A stretch of 64,000 bases of DNA, from the NCBI RefSeq assembly GCF_963675965.1, contig NZ_OY780935.1, positions 2,592,501-2,656,500 of the forward strand, written 5' to 3'. Positions 34,403 to 42,704 of the stretch are shown here, piece by piece. Within the stretch, counting starts at the first letter, position 1. Every line of letters starts with the position of its first letter. The notes under the pieces are model-generated. The model was given only the letters and a program-made list of their open reading frames with translations. It was not told the DNA's origin and ran no database searches. The position numbers and the translations under genes are program-made. The DNA is from an uncultured Celeribacter sp. Its GTDB lineage: Bacteria; Pseudomonadota; Alphaproteobacteria; Rhodobacterales; Rhodobacteraceae.

Positions 34403-35646
34403 ACCAAGCCTTGCCGTCTCAAACTGTGACCCGCCATGAAATCGATGCATTTGTGGCCTCAGAAGAGGGGCGCGATGCGGTCACCTTGCTGATGCAGCGC
34501 CTAGGCGCAAGAGAGGCCGCCACTATTCAAACCGGCACGCTTGAAACCGTCGCCCGGCTGGCCGGGCATGCGCCGTTTCGCAAGCTCATGATCGTGGAAC
34601 TGGGACTGGGAGACATGACTTCCCATCTTGAATCTGTCCGCGAAATTGTCGCCGAGGGTGGAGAGCTCGTGCTGCTCGGACGCGAAAACAGTGTTGCGGC
34701 GTATCGCCATTTTCTGGCGGCCGGGGCGCGGGATTATCTGACGCTGCCTTTGGAGGTTGAGTGCATTCTGCCGGAGGTGTTGGTGTCGCCGAAAGGCGCT
34801 CTCCCAGCTCATAGCACCCCGCCAAAGGGCCGTGTCGTTGCGGTTTGTGGGGCCTCCGGCGGGGTCGGCGCGAGCCTCTTGGCCGCTAATTTGTCCGTTG
34901 CGTTTTTGACGCAGAGTGCAACTCCTAGGGCAGGGACGTCCAGCGCGGTTCAGGGGGCAAGGGTCGGCCTGCTTGACGCGGATTTCGCCTTTGGGTCTCT
35001 GGCTGTCGATTTCGACATCGAAGCGACGCAGGGTGTTTTCGAAACCTTGGAAAGACCGGAACGCGTCGACAGCACCTATTTACAATCCAGTATGGCAGAG
35101 GTTTTGCCCGGCTTGTCGGTCTATGCCGGAGAGCTTCATGACGTGTCACAGCTCGGTGGGTACGAACAGGGACTTGCGGGGCTTGTGCAGACGCTGAAGG
35201 TGGAATTCCCTCTGACCGTAATCGATCTGCCGCGCCGACTTTTGTTGCAGGATACCGGTTTGTTGCGGGAGTTGGACGATGTGGTGCTGGTTTTGGCGCC
35301 CGGATTCGGCGGGTTGCGCACTGCGGGCCGGTTGATCGAGCGCGTGAGCAGCCAAAGCGGGGCCACGCGAATCTGGAACGTTGTGTCCCAAAGCCGCCGA
35401 GATGCCGGGTTGAGCCGAAAAGAGATCGCTGCGGCGCTGGGGCAGCCGGTGACTTGTGAGTTGCCTTTGAGCTCCGCCGAGATTGCGCGGGCGTCGGTCA
35501 AGGGCATGCCGCTACAATCCGAGTTTCCAAGGAGCGCCTACGCCCGAAAAGTCGCCGATCTGGCCCAGACGATATGGACGGTACCGGAACAGGAGACAGC
35601 CGGCGCAAGCGATCGCCGATCTTGGTGGAAAAAGAGGTCGCGATGA
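34399..35646 (+). CDS. cpaE: Flp pilus localisation ATPase-like protein CpaE/TadZ
   Basis: 415 residues. An N-terminal receiver-like domain (about 40-125, with VAEGGELVLLGRENSVAAYR) is followed by a MinD/ParA-like domain. The deviant Walker A region reads VCGASGGVGASLLAANLSVA (about 149-168); the lysines of the usual KGGxGK are absent, so ATP hydrolysis may be weak or lost, as in some TadZ proteins. Later motifs are VGLLDADFAFGSLAVDFD and LTVIDLPRRL. TadZ marks the pole where the pilus is built. Overlaps cpaD and cpaF by four bases each. Confidence 0.9.
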   Translation: MNQALPSQTVTRHEIDAFVASEEGRDAVTLLMQRLGAREAATIQTGTLETVARLAGHAPFRKLMIVELGLGDMTSHLESVREIVAEGGELVLLGRENSVAAYRHFLAAGARDYLTLPLEVECILPEVLVSPKGALPAHSTPPKGRVVAVCGASGGVGASLLAANLSVAFLTQSATPRAGTSSAVQGARVGLLDADFAFGSLAVDFDIEATQGVFETLERPERVDSTYLQSSMAEVLPGLSVYAGELHDVSQLGGYEQGLAGLVQTLKVEFPLTVIDLPRRLLLQDTGLLRELDDVVLVLAPGFGGLRTAGRLIERVSSQSGATRIWNVVSQSRRDAGLSRKEIAAALGQPVTCELPLSSAEIARASVKGMPLQSEFPRSAYARKVADLAQTIWTVPEQETAGASDRRSWWKKRSR

Positions 35647-37184
35647 CACTGTCAGACCCTCGACACCCTACAGCATTGTCGACCGCCCATGCTCAGATCG
35701 CAGAGCGAGTTCGCATTCTGATGGCGGAAGGCGCGCAGGGCGGCCCCTATTTGGTCAGTTCTGCGATTGATTGGTATCAAGCGCTAAGTGGTGAAACCGT
35801 GCCGCGCGATGTGCAGCGGTCGCTGATGCAGGATCTGGTCCCAGGTGTGGATAGCCCCGTTCCCGCCCCGCCGTCGGTCGTGCCCGTATCGCCGGGTAGA
35901 GCGCAGTATCAGCCAGAGTTTACCAAGCGGGTGATGCAGCTTGGCGGACAGATTGCGCCGGAGGTCATCGGGCTTTTGGATCTGCGTGCCCTGAGCCATT
36001 TGTCTGCGGAAGCGCAGCGCAGCGCCATCCGGGATGGGGTTCTGAGCGTCAGCCGTGGACAGAAACTCGATCTGAACGGTGTCGAGACGGCGGAGCTGGT
36101 CGATTACGTCGTGGACGACATGTTGGCGCTGGGGCCGCTTGAGCGTCTGCTTGCGGATGACAGCGTCTCCGAGATCATGGTGAACGGGCCCCGGCAGATT
36201 TATGTCGAGCGCCGCGGACAGTTGGAGCTGGCGGATATTTGTTTTCGCGATGACGACCATGTGGTGAACATCGCCTCGCGGATTGTGGGCGCCGTTGGGC
36301 GTCGGGTGGATGAGACGACGCCGCTGGTCGATGCGCGCCTGCCGGATGGCAGTCGGATCAATGTGACCATTCCCCCTCTGGCGGTGGACGGGCCGACCAT
36401 GACCATTCGGAAGTTTCCGAAAGACGATCTGACGCTTCAGGATCTGGTGGAACGCGGCAGTCTAAGCCGACAGATGGCGCAATTTCTGCGTCTATGCGCG
36501 CAGTTGCGGCTCAATCTTCTGATCTCCGGTGGCACAGGGTCCGGGAAGACCACGCTTTTGAACGCCATTTCGCGCGAAATCCCGGCCAGGGAGCGGATCG
36601 TGACGCTTGAGGATGCCGCCGAATTGCGTCTGCAACAGCCGCATGTCGTCCGACTTGAAACCCGGCCCGCGAACATCGAGGGGCAGGGGGCGGTTCCCAT
36701 GCGGGCCCTGTTTCGCAATGCACTGAGGATGCGACCGGACCGGATCATCATCGGTGAGGTGCGTGGCGATGAGGCATTCGACCTTTTGCAAGCGATGAAC
36801 ACCGGACATGACGGTTCGATGAGCACGCTGCACGCGAATACGCCGCGCGAAGCGCTGACCCGGATGGAGAACATGATAGCCATGTCCGGCGTTGTCCTTC
36901 CGACGGAATTCGTGCGTCAACAGTTGGGCGACGCGATCCACGTTATCGTGCAGATTTCGCGCATGCGTGATGGTGGTCGGCGGATTTCCTCCATCTCAGA
37001 GATCGTAGGTGTCGAAGGCAATGTCGTCAGCCTTCAGGAACTGTTCCGTTTCGTCCCGCGCCCCTATGAGGGCGAGGCCGTGCAGGGCGATTTTGTCTCT
37101 TCAGGTCTTTTGCCCGCTTTCCTCGATCTGGCGGTGGAGCACGGGCTGGACAAAACGTTGCGGCAGACCATGGAGCCAAGCTGA
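35643..37184 (+). CDS. cpaF: Flp pilus assembly ATPase CpaF/TadA
   Basis: 513 residues, a type II/IV secretion ATPase. Walker A SGGTGSGKTTLLNAI near 295-309, the Asp box ERIVTLEDAAEL, Walker B RPDRIIIGEVRGDEAFDLL, and the His box MSTLHANTP. It drives both pilus extension and retraction. I used the ATG at 35643, which overlaps the cpaE stop (ATGA), rather than an upstream in-frame ATG inside cpaE. Confidence 0.95.
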   Translation: MTLSDPRHPTALSTAHAQIAERVRILMAEGAQGGPYLVSSAIDWYQALSGETVPRDVQRSLMQDLVPGVDSPVPAPPSVVPVSPGRAQYQPEFTKRVMQLGGQIAPEVIGLLDLRALSHLSAEAQRSAIRDGVLSVSRGQKLDLNGVETAELVDYVVDDMLALGPLERLLADDSVSEIMVNGPRQIYVERRGQLELADICFRDDDHVVNIASRIVGAVGRRVDETTPLVDARLPDGSRINVTIPPLAVDGPTMTIRKFPKDDLTLQDLVERGSLSRQMAQFLRLCAQLRLNLLISGGTGSGKTTLLNAISREIPARERIVTLEDAAELRLQQPHVVRLETRPANIEGQGAVPMRALFRNALRMRPDRIIIGEVRGDEAFDLLQAMNTGHDGSMSTLHANTPREALTRMENMIAMSGVVLPTEFVRQQLGDAIHVIVQISRMRDGGRRISSISEIVGVEGNVVSLQELFRFVPRPYEGEAVQGDFVSSGLLPAFLDLAVEHGLDKTLRQTMEPS

Positions 37185-38155
37185 TGCTGATGTCTGCGCT
37201 TCTGTTTCTGCTCGTCTTCGTCGCCTGCGTCGCCGTGAGTACCTTTGCTCTGATGATGTATGACCGGACCAACAGGGGCCGAAGGGGCCGTTTGATGCGG
37301 GCTGCAGCGGCGCATCCCGGAGCCACCTCAGCACAGGTGCGGCAACGGCTGGCGGAAAGCGCCTCCGAGGCGGCTTCTGCGGTGCTCAAGCGTGAAAAGA
37401 GCGGTGTGATCGGCGTGCTGGAGCAGCGGTTGCGTGTTGCTGGGTTGGCGCTCTCCGCACCGTCTGGCCTTCTTTTGGTTTTTCTTTTGTCGGCCCTCAG
37501 CTTCCTCGGCTTGGTTGTCTTCGTGGCGGTGCCTGCAATGTGGTCGGCTTTGATTGCGATGGGGACCGGCTGGATGCTCCTCAATGTTGTGCTCGACATT
37601 CTGCGCTTGCGGCGTGTGCGGCAGTTCACCGAAGCCTTGCCCGATTGTCTCGATGTCTTCGCGCGCGGTCTGCGGGCTGGGCAACCTCTGGGGGAGGCGC
37701 TCGGTCTGGTAGCCAATCACTCCAAGGGGATCGCGCAGGAAGAGTTTCTCAGATGTCGTGAGGAATATCGTATGGGGATGGCGCTGGATGAGGCTTTGTC
37801 GGGGATGGCGGATCGGATCACTTCCCCGGAAGCGCGTTTTATCGCCGTGGCCACAGGATTGCAGGCCGAAACCGGCGGCAACCTGATTGAGACGCTTGAA
37901 AACCTTGCCATGCTCCTGCGGGACCGGCGCAAGTTGCGCAAAAAGGCGGCGGCGCTTTCGGCCGAGACGCGCGTGAGCGCCGTGATCCTGTCCGGGCTGC
38001 CGTTTGCTGTCGGTGGCGTCATTTTCTTTATGAATCCGACCTATCTGTCGCCGCTCATCGAGGACCCGAGAGGCCGCATTCTCGGCATTCTGGGACTGCT
38101 CAGCCTGAGCCTCGGCATTGCCAGTATGTACAAACTGTCGCGGATAGATGTCTGA
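37184..38155 (+). CDS. tadB: Flp pilus inner-membrane platform protein TadB
   Basis: 323 residues. Type II secretion F-like domain near 160-290 (FARGLRAGQPLGEALGLVAN, then GLQAETGGNLIETLENLA) with membrane segments at both ends. The ATG overlaps the cpaF stop (TGATG). With TadC it forms the platform that couples the ATPase to the pilin. Confidence 0.92.
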   Translation: MLMSALLFLLVFVACVAVSTFALMMYDRTNRGRRGRLMRAAAAHPGATSAQVRQRLAESASEAASAVLKREKSGVIGVLEQRLRVAGLALSAPSGLLLVFLLSALSFLGLVVFVAVPAMWSALIAMGTGWMLLNVVLDILRLRRVRQFTEALPDCLDVFARGLRAGQPLGEALGLVANHSKGIAQEEFLRCREEYRMGMALDEALSGMADRITSPEARFIAVATGLQAETGGNLIETLENLAMLLRDRRKLRKKAAALSAETRVSAVILSGLPFAVGGVIFFMNPTYLSPLIEDPRGRILGILGLLSLSLGIASMYKLSRIDV

Positions 38156-39125
38156 GATGGAACGTTTTTTTCTCCTCCTGCTTGTATTCGCAGCTCTGGG
38201 CCTGCTGCAGGTCCTGTTTTGGGAGCTATGGGACGCAAGGGCCCGGCGCGCGCGATTGCAGCGCATGATCGCCCGAAACGCGCAAGGGGCATCGTCAATT
38301 GCCTTTGCGCCTCCTGTGGCCAACCCGATGCACAAGCGTCTTCAGGACCATTTGACACGCATGGCGGTGGCGACGTTCGAGCGGGTCTCTGTCGTGAAGG
38401 GCAGTGAGGTGGAGGCGTCGGATGCGCTTTTGAAAGCGGCGGGCATTCGCAGCCGGGATGCGCATCTGGTCTATGCCTTTCTGAAACTGGTTCTGCCGAT
38501 TGCCGGGGCGTTTTTGGCGTTGTTCTGGTTGATGTTCAATGCGGACGGCGGGCTCAACCCGCTCTCCGTCATTATTGGTGTGAGTGGCTGTGCTCTTTTC
38601 TTTTCCCGTGCGCCGGATGCTTTTTTGGCGATGCGCCGTCGCAAGCGGCTTGAACGCGTGCGCCGGGCGTTTCCCGATATGCTGGAGCTTTTGGTGATCG
38701 TCAGCGAAGCGGGCCTCGGTCCGCTGCCGGCGCTGCGGCGGGTTGCGCGGGAACTGCAGGTGAGCTGTCCCGATCTGTCTCTGGAGCTGCAACAGCTCGT
38801 GCTCGAGCTCACGGTTTTGCCGCAGCGTGCAGAGGCGTGGCGCAATTTCGAAGAGCGTCTGCCATTGCCGGAAATCTCGGTGTTTGCCAATGCACTTGTG
38901 CAGGCAGAGCGCTATGGCACGCCGTTTCGCGGCGCGCTGCGCAATCTGATGCAGGACACGCGGTCGGCGCGTCTGTTGCAGATCGAGGAAAAGGCCGGAC
39001 GTCTGCCCGCCCTTATGACGATCCCGCTGATTGTTTTCATCATGCCCGCGCTTTTCGTGGTGCTGATCGGCCCGGCCGTGCTGAGTATTCTTGACAACAT
39101 TATGCAGGGAGGAGCGGGGGGATGA
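38148..39125 (+). CDS. tadC: Flp pilus inner-membrane platform protein TadC
   Basis: 325 residues. Type II secretion F-like domain (LLVIVSEAGLGPLPALRRVA near 180, AERYGTPFRGALRNLM near 255) with a C-terminal membrane segment LIVFIMPALFVVLIGPAVL. Overlaps tadB by eight bases and the next gene by four. Partner of TadB. Confidence 0.92.
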   Translation: MSEMERFFLLLLVFAALGLLQVLFWELWDARARRARLQRMIARNAQGASSIAFAPPVANPMHKRLQDHLTRMAVATFERVSVVKGSEVEASDALLKAAGIRSRDAHLVYAFLKLVLPIAGAFLALFWLMFNADGGLNPLSVIIGVSGCALFFSRAPDAFLAMRRRKRLERVRRAFPDMLELLVIVSEAGLGPLPALRRVARELQVSCPDLSLELQQLVLELTVLPQRAEAWRNFEERLPLPEISVFANALVQAERYGTPFRGALRNLMQDTRSARLLQIEEKAGRLPALMTIPLIVFIMPALFVVLIGPAVLSILDNIMQGGAGG

Positions 39126-39556
39126 ACCTGTTTCGGCGTCACTTGCAGAAGGACGAGGGGGCGACGGCGGTAGAGTTCGCGCTCGTTTTGCCGGTGCTTT
39201 TGAGCGTCCTCTTCGGCATCATTGCGTTCGGCCAGTATTTTGCCATTGCCAACAGCCTGCAACAATTCGCGGCAGAAGCCGTGCGCTATTCGGTGAGCGA
39301 GCCCTTTATGGCCGACCGCGTGTTGCGCGCGAACAGCTTTCTGAACAGTCCCGGAGAGCGCTTTGCCTTTCTCGACGCTGCAAAGATTTCCCGCACCGTG
39401 ACGCCCAGCGAGACGGTGACCGAAAGCGGACTGACCGTTACGGCGCTAAAGATCACGTTGACCTACGATCTGAGCGGAACGGCAGTCGATGTTGCGGATA
39501 ATTTCCTTGGCATCGGTATCGCCGACATCACCCGGAGCAGTTACCTTGCCTATTAA
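39122..39556 (+). CDS. tadE: TadE-like pseudopilin
   Basis: 144 residues. N-terminal KDEGATAVEFALVLPVLLSV is the TadE prepilin-like segment with the conserved Glu, followed by a hydrophobic helix. Minor pilin-like component processed by the prepilin peptidase. The 3' end overlaps the start of tadG by 11 bases if the TTG start there is right. Confidence 0.9.
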   Translation: MNLFRRHLQKDEGATAVEFALVLPVLLSVLFGIIAFGQYFAIANSLQQFAAEAVRYSVSEPFMADRVLRANSFLNSPGERFAFLDAAKISRTVTPSETVTESGLTVTALKITLTYDLSGTAVDVADNFLGIGIADITRSSYLAY

Positions 39557-41336
39557 GCGTCGTTTCGAGATATTCCACCGCGATGAGCGTGGGGCAGTTG
39601 CTATTGTGGTCGCGCTCTTCATCACTGTTGCGATTGGTTTTTTGGCCTTGGGTGTCGACTTGGGGTCGCTCTATTTTGAGCAAAAGACCTTGCAAACGCG
39701 TGCTGATATGGCTGCGGTGAGCGCCGTGTTGAATCTCGACGACAACCCGGATCAGAACGCACGGGAAACGGTGCAGGGCAATGCGTTGGCCATCGCCGAT
39801 CTGGAAACGCTGTCCTATGGACAATACCTTTACGACAGCGCTGTCTCGCCTGAGGCGCGTTTCACCCTGCGAGATTTGGCGGAGGATGAGGTCAACGCGG
39901 CGGAGGTTGTCCTGACGGATAAGGCCCCGCTTTATTTCTCCTCTCTTTTTCTGGGCTCGAACAGCACGTCGTTGAGCGCATCCGCAACCGCAGCCCGGTT
40001 CGATTTCGCCTCTTTCAGTCTTGGCTCGCGTCTGTTGTCTCTGGACGAGGGGCTGCTGAATGCGCTTCTTGAGGAGATTCTGGGTACCTCCTTGTCGCTC
40101 ACCGCTCTGGATTACGAGGCTCTGGCCAATACGAATATCGACCTTTTGACCTTCACCGATGCTTTGGCCAATCGGATCGGTTTGACCGCTGCAAGTTACG
40201 AAGACATTTTAACGTCCGATATTGACCTGCTCGATGTGGCGGGGGCGCTGCTCGATACCGGGCTGGTGTCGGGCTCGACCGATGTGCTGACCGCCATTCT
40301 CAATGGGGCGGTGTCCAGCACTCTGAATGCGGCGCAGTTGATCGCGATCGATGGTGACAATCTTGCCCTGCAGCTTGAAGATGTGCTCGGGGAAGTTTCT
40401 GTTTCCGCTCTCGATATCCTGATGACGAGTGTCGAGATACTCAATCAGGATCACTATATCGAAGCCAGTCCGGATCTCGATATTCCAGGTGTCCTGGACA
40501 CAAATTTAGAGTTGATCGTCGGGGCGAGGAAGGCGGGGACTGGCTGGATCACGCTGGGGGATCGCGGCGCCACAGTGCATACGGCTCAGGTGCGGCTCAA
40601 GCTGTTGCTCGATCTCTCTCCGAGCCTGCTCGAGGGCATCGGGGAGGGGGTCTCAGTGCTTTCTTTGCGCTTGCCTCTCTATGCCGAAATTGCGAGTGCC
40701 ACGGCCACGCTGGCGGATCTCAATTGCGATGCCGGGGATGCGGACGACGTTGTGGCGCGGTTCGACACGGGCTTTGCGCCGATGACCGGAACGATGGGCA
40801 ACCATGTGCTCGAATTGTTTTTGGGCGAATTCGACGCGCCGACCTTTGAAGATACGACAACGCCGCTGGACGCGGAGCTTCTGAAACCTGCGAAGTTTCT
40901 CGATCTGGAGCTGAGCCTGCTGCTGATCACCATTGATTTGTTTTCCCTGAATATCAAATCCCATGTTGCGACGGGGATCTCGGAACAGCCAGAAACGGAA
41001 TTCCGCGTGTCCCAGATTGGCGAGACACAGACCTACGGGGTGGAGGGCCTGCTCAGTTCAACCGTGGCCAGTTTGCTGGACCCGGATAATCTCGAGATCA
41101 GCGTCAGCAATGACAGTCAGTCTCTTTTGGGAGGGATTCTTGAGCTGCTTTTGGCGCCGGTGATTGCGCTGGTGAACCTCATCCTGACCACATTGCCGAA
41201 TATGTTGCTGGGGGCGCTGTTTATCCCCGTTGACGCGGTGCTGGATGTGCTTCTCAACCTGCTTGGGATTGGTGTCGGCGAGGGGGACCTGACGCTTGAA
41301 GGCGTGTCCTGTGGCAAGGTCATGCTGGTCCGATGA
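39546..41336 (+). CDS. tadG: TadG-like Flp pilus protein
   Basis: About 596 residues. N-terminal DERGAVAIVVALFITVAIGF and GVDLGSLYFEQKTLQTRADM is the TadG Flp-like domain. The rest is Leu/Thr/Asp-rich with many short LL-D repeats (NTNIDLLTF, TSDIDLLDV), and a hydrophobic stretch near the end (LAPVIALVNLILTTLPNMLL). No ATG fits; a TTG at 39546-39548 lies eight bases after CGGAG, which is why I chose it. TadG anchors and assists the pilus. The long repeat-rich body is longer than many TadG proteins. Confidence 0.85.
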   Translation: MPIKRRFEIFHRDERGAVAIVVALFITVAIGFLALGVDLGSLYFEQKTLQTRADMAAVSAVLNLDDNPDQNARETVQGNALAIADLETLSYGQYLYDSAVSPEARFTLRDLAEDEVNAAEVVLTDKAPLYFSSLFLGSNSTSLSASATAARFDFASFSLGSRLLSLDEGLLNALLEEILGTSLSLTALDYEALANTNIDLLTFTDALANRIGLTAASYEDILTSDIDLLDVAGALLDTGLVSGSTDVLTAILNGAVSSTLNAAQLIAIDGDNLALQLEDVLGEVSVSALDILMTSVEILNQDHYIEASPDLDIPGVLDTNLELIVGARKAGTGWITLGDRGATVHTAQVRLKLLLDLSPSLLEGIGEGVSVLSLRLPLYAEIASATATLADLNCDAGDADDVVARFDTGFAPMTGTMGNHVLELFLGEFDAPTFEDTTTPLDAELLKPAKFLDLELSLLLITIDLFSLNIKSHVATGISEQPETEFRVSQIGETQTYGVEGLLSSTVASLLDPDNLEISVSNDSQSLLGGILELLLAPVIALVNLILTTLPNMLLGALFIPVDAVLDVLLNLLGIGVGEGDLTLEGVSCGKVMLVR

Positions 41337-41445
41337 GTGTTCTTGCGTCCCTCATACAAAACCGCTGCCGTGGGGCTGCTTTTGCCTCACCTTTTCCTCA
41401 TGTCCTCACATTGACCGGAGTAGCCTCTTGCGCCTTATTACACAT

Positions 41446-42228
41446 ATGAAATACTTGCTTGCACCTATTTTTGTGGCTCTGAGCCTGTCGGCTTGTACGC
41501 TTGGCACTGATACCGCGACACAGGGCGCAAGTGGAGGTGGTTCGGAAACTCTGCGTTTGGCGCAGGCGACCTCTGAAGCTGGCGACAATGAAACGGCTGC
41601 GCGGCTGTTTGAGAAGGTTTTGGTGGTTGATCCGATGTCGGTGCCTGCTCTTTTGGGGGCGGGAAACAGCTATGCGCGTATGGGGCAGAACAGCCGCGCA
41701 GAGGCCGTGCTTTTGCGTGGGCACGAGCTTGCCCCCGGGAATGCAGAGGTGCTGACCACTTTGGCGCGTGTCTATCTGGCGATGCAACAGTCCGAGCGGG
41801 CGGTTGACACCTATGACAAGGCGCTGCGGGTGGATCGCACCAATGTAGCGGCACTAACCGGAAAAGGCGTCGCGCTCGACACGCTGTCACGGCACAAACA
41901 GGCACAGGGCGCATATGAAGATGGTTTGCAGCTCTATCCCGCGAACTTCATTTTGCGCAGCAATTACGCGCTGTCGCTGGCGATTTCCGGCGATATTGTG
42001 CGGGGGACTGCGATCCTGCAAGAGTTGGTCAAAGACCCGGCTGCGGCACCTTATGTGCGGGGCAACCTTGCCTTGGTCTACGGGCTCGATGGGCGCGAAA
42101 ACGATGCGCGGGCGACGCTGAAGCTTGATCTGAATCCGCAAGAAATCGAAGAAAACCTAGCGACGTATCGGGCTTTGCGGCGGATGCGGCTTGAGGGGAA
42201 ACAGATCGGCTCTCTCGTATTCGTATGA
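41446..42228 (+). CDS. tadD: TadD-like TPR lipoprotein
   Basis: 260 residues. Lipobox LSLSAC (Cys17), then tetratricopeptide repeats from about 45 to 230 (NETAARLFEKVLVVDPMSVP, AEVLTTLARVYLAMQQSERA). TadD is an accessory assembly protein of Flp pili. Starts 109 bases after tadG; an upstream extension in the same frame was rejected because the signal peptide defines the start. Last gene of the operon; no prepilin peptidase (tadV/cpaA) is present in the window. Confidence 0.88.
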   Translation: MKYLLAPIFVALSLSACTLGTDTATQGASGGGSETLRLAQATSEAGDNETAARLFEKVLVVDPMSVPALLGAGNSYARMGQNSRAEAVLLRGHELAPGNAEVLTTLARVYLAMQQSERAVDTYDKALRVDRTNVAALTGKGVALDTLSRHKQAQGAYEDGLQLYPANFILRSNYALSLAISGDIVRGTAILQELVKDPAAAPYVRGNLALVYGLDGRENDARATLKLDLNPQEIEENLATYRALRRMRLEGKQIGSLVFV

Positions 42229-42332
42229 GGCAAAAGAGGGTTCTCTGACGTTCACACCGCAGTCGTTCTGGACAAATGATCCAGGATTTTACCAAAGCCG
42301 ATCGAGTTGGACGCTTTCAGCAAGATGGTGTC

Positions 42333-42482
42333 TCATGGTTGCAGATCGCGGGCGATGTCTTCAAGCAGAGACGTCGCATTCCGATAATATGCGCCAGTCG
42401 AATCGGATTTTACGTCTGTTTTCAGATCGTCCCAGAGATGCTCCATCAGATCCCCGCAGAGCAGCACAGTGTCCGGCTGTGA
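42333..42482 (-). pseudogene. C-terminal fragment of an unidentified gene
   Basis: The minus strand reads VLLCGDLMEHLWDDLKTDVK and ends LLEDIARDLQP with TGA at 42333-42335. It is fluent protein with no start and stops abruptly near the IS-like sequence at 42490. Family not recognised. Confidence 0.4.
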
Positions 42483-42489
42483 AATGGCA

Positions 42490-42540
42490 TGCAAGATTGA
42501 CCCCTATATTGGGGTAATCGGCGTCCAAAAGTACCCCCCT
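42490..42540. mobile_element. Possible solitary IS21-like terminal sequence
   Basis: Reads GCAAGATTGACCCCTATATT and then GGCGTCCAAAAGTACCCCCC. Paired ATTGACCCC and GGCGTCCAAAA blocks resemble the terminal repeats of some IS21-family elements, but I see no transposase beside it, so it would be a leftover end. Confidence 0.35.
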
Positions 42541-42603
42541 GATATTTCTGATTTAATGATTCCTCTTTGTGACACCAGCGCCAATGGGACCGTTTCAAAC
42601 TGT

Positions 42604-42635
42604 ACCGCGCCGCTGCTTTCGCAGTGTGGCGCGGT
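42604..42635. terminator. Long hairpin, possible terminator between convergent genes
   Basis: ACCGCGCC (42604-42611) pairs exactly with GGCGCGGT (42628-42635), and the loop contains a second stem CTGC-TTTC-GCAG. CTTTGT follows on the plus strand. It lies between the plus-strand pilus operon and the minus-strand CoA-ligase gene and could end either. Confidence 0.45.
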
Positions 42636-42704
42636 CTTTGTGGCGAATAAGCGGCAGTCTCACTGTACAAGTTGAGACAGGCTCGAATTGATCAAACTTC
42701 CCCC

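Larger units (their letters stand above)
42229..42704. other. Intergenic debris between the pilus operon and the aromatic cluster
   Basis: Holds a minus-strand protein-like tail (42333-42482), a probable IS end (42490-42540) and a long hairpin (42604-42635). No intact gene. The mix suggests a rearrangement border between two operons. Confidence 0.5.
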
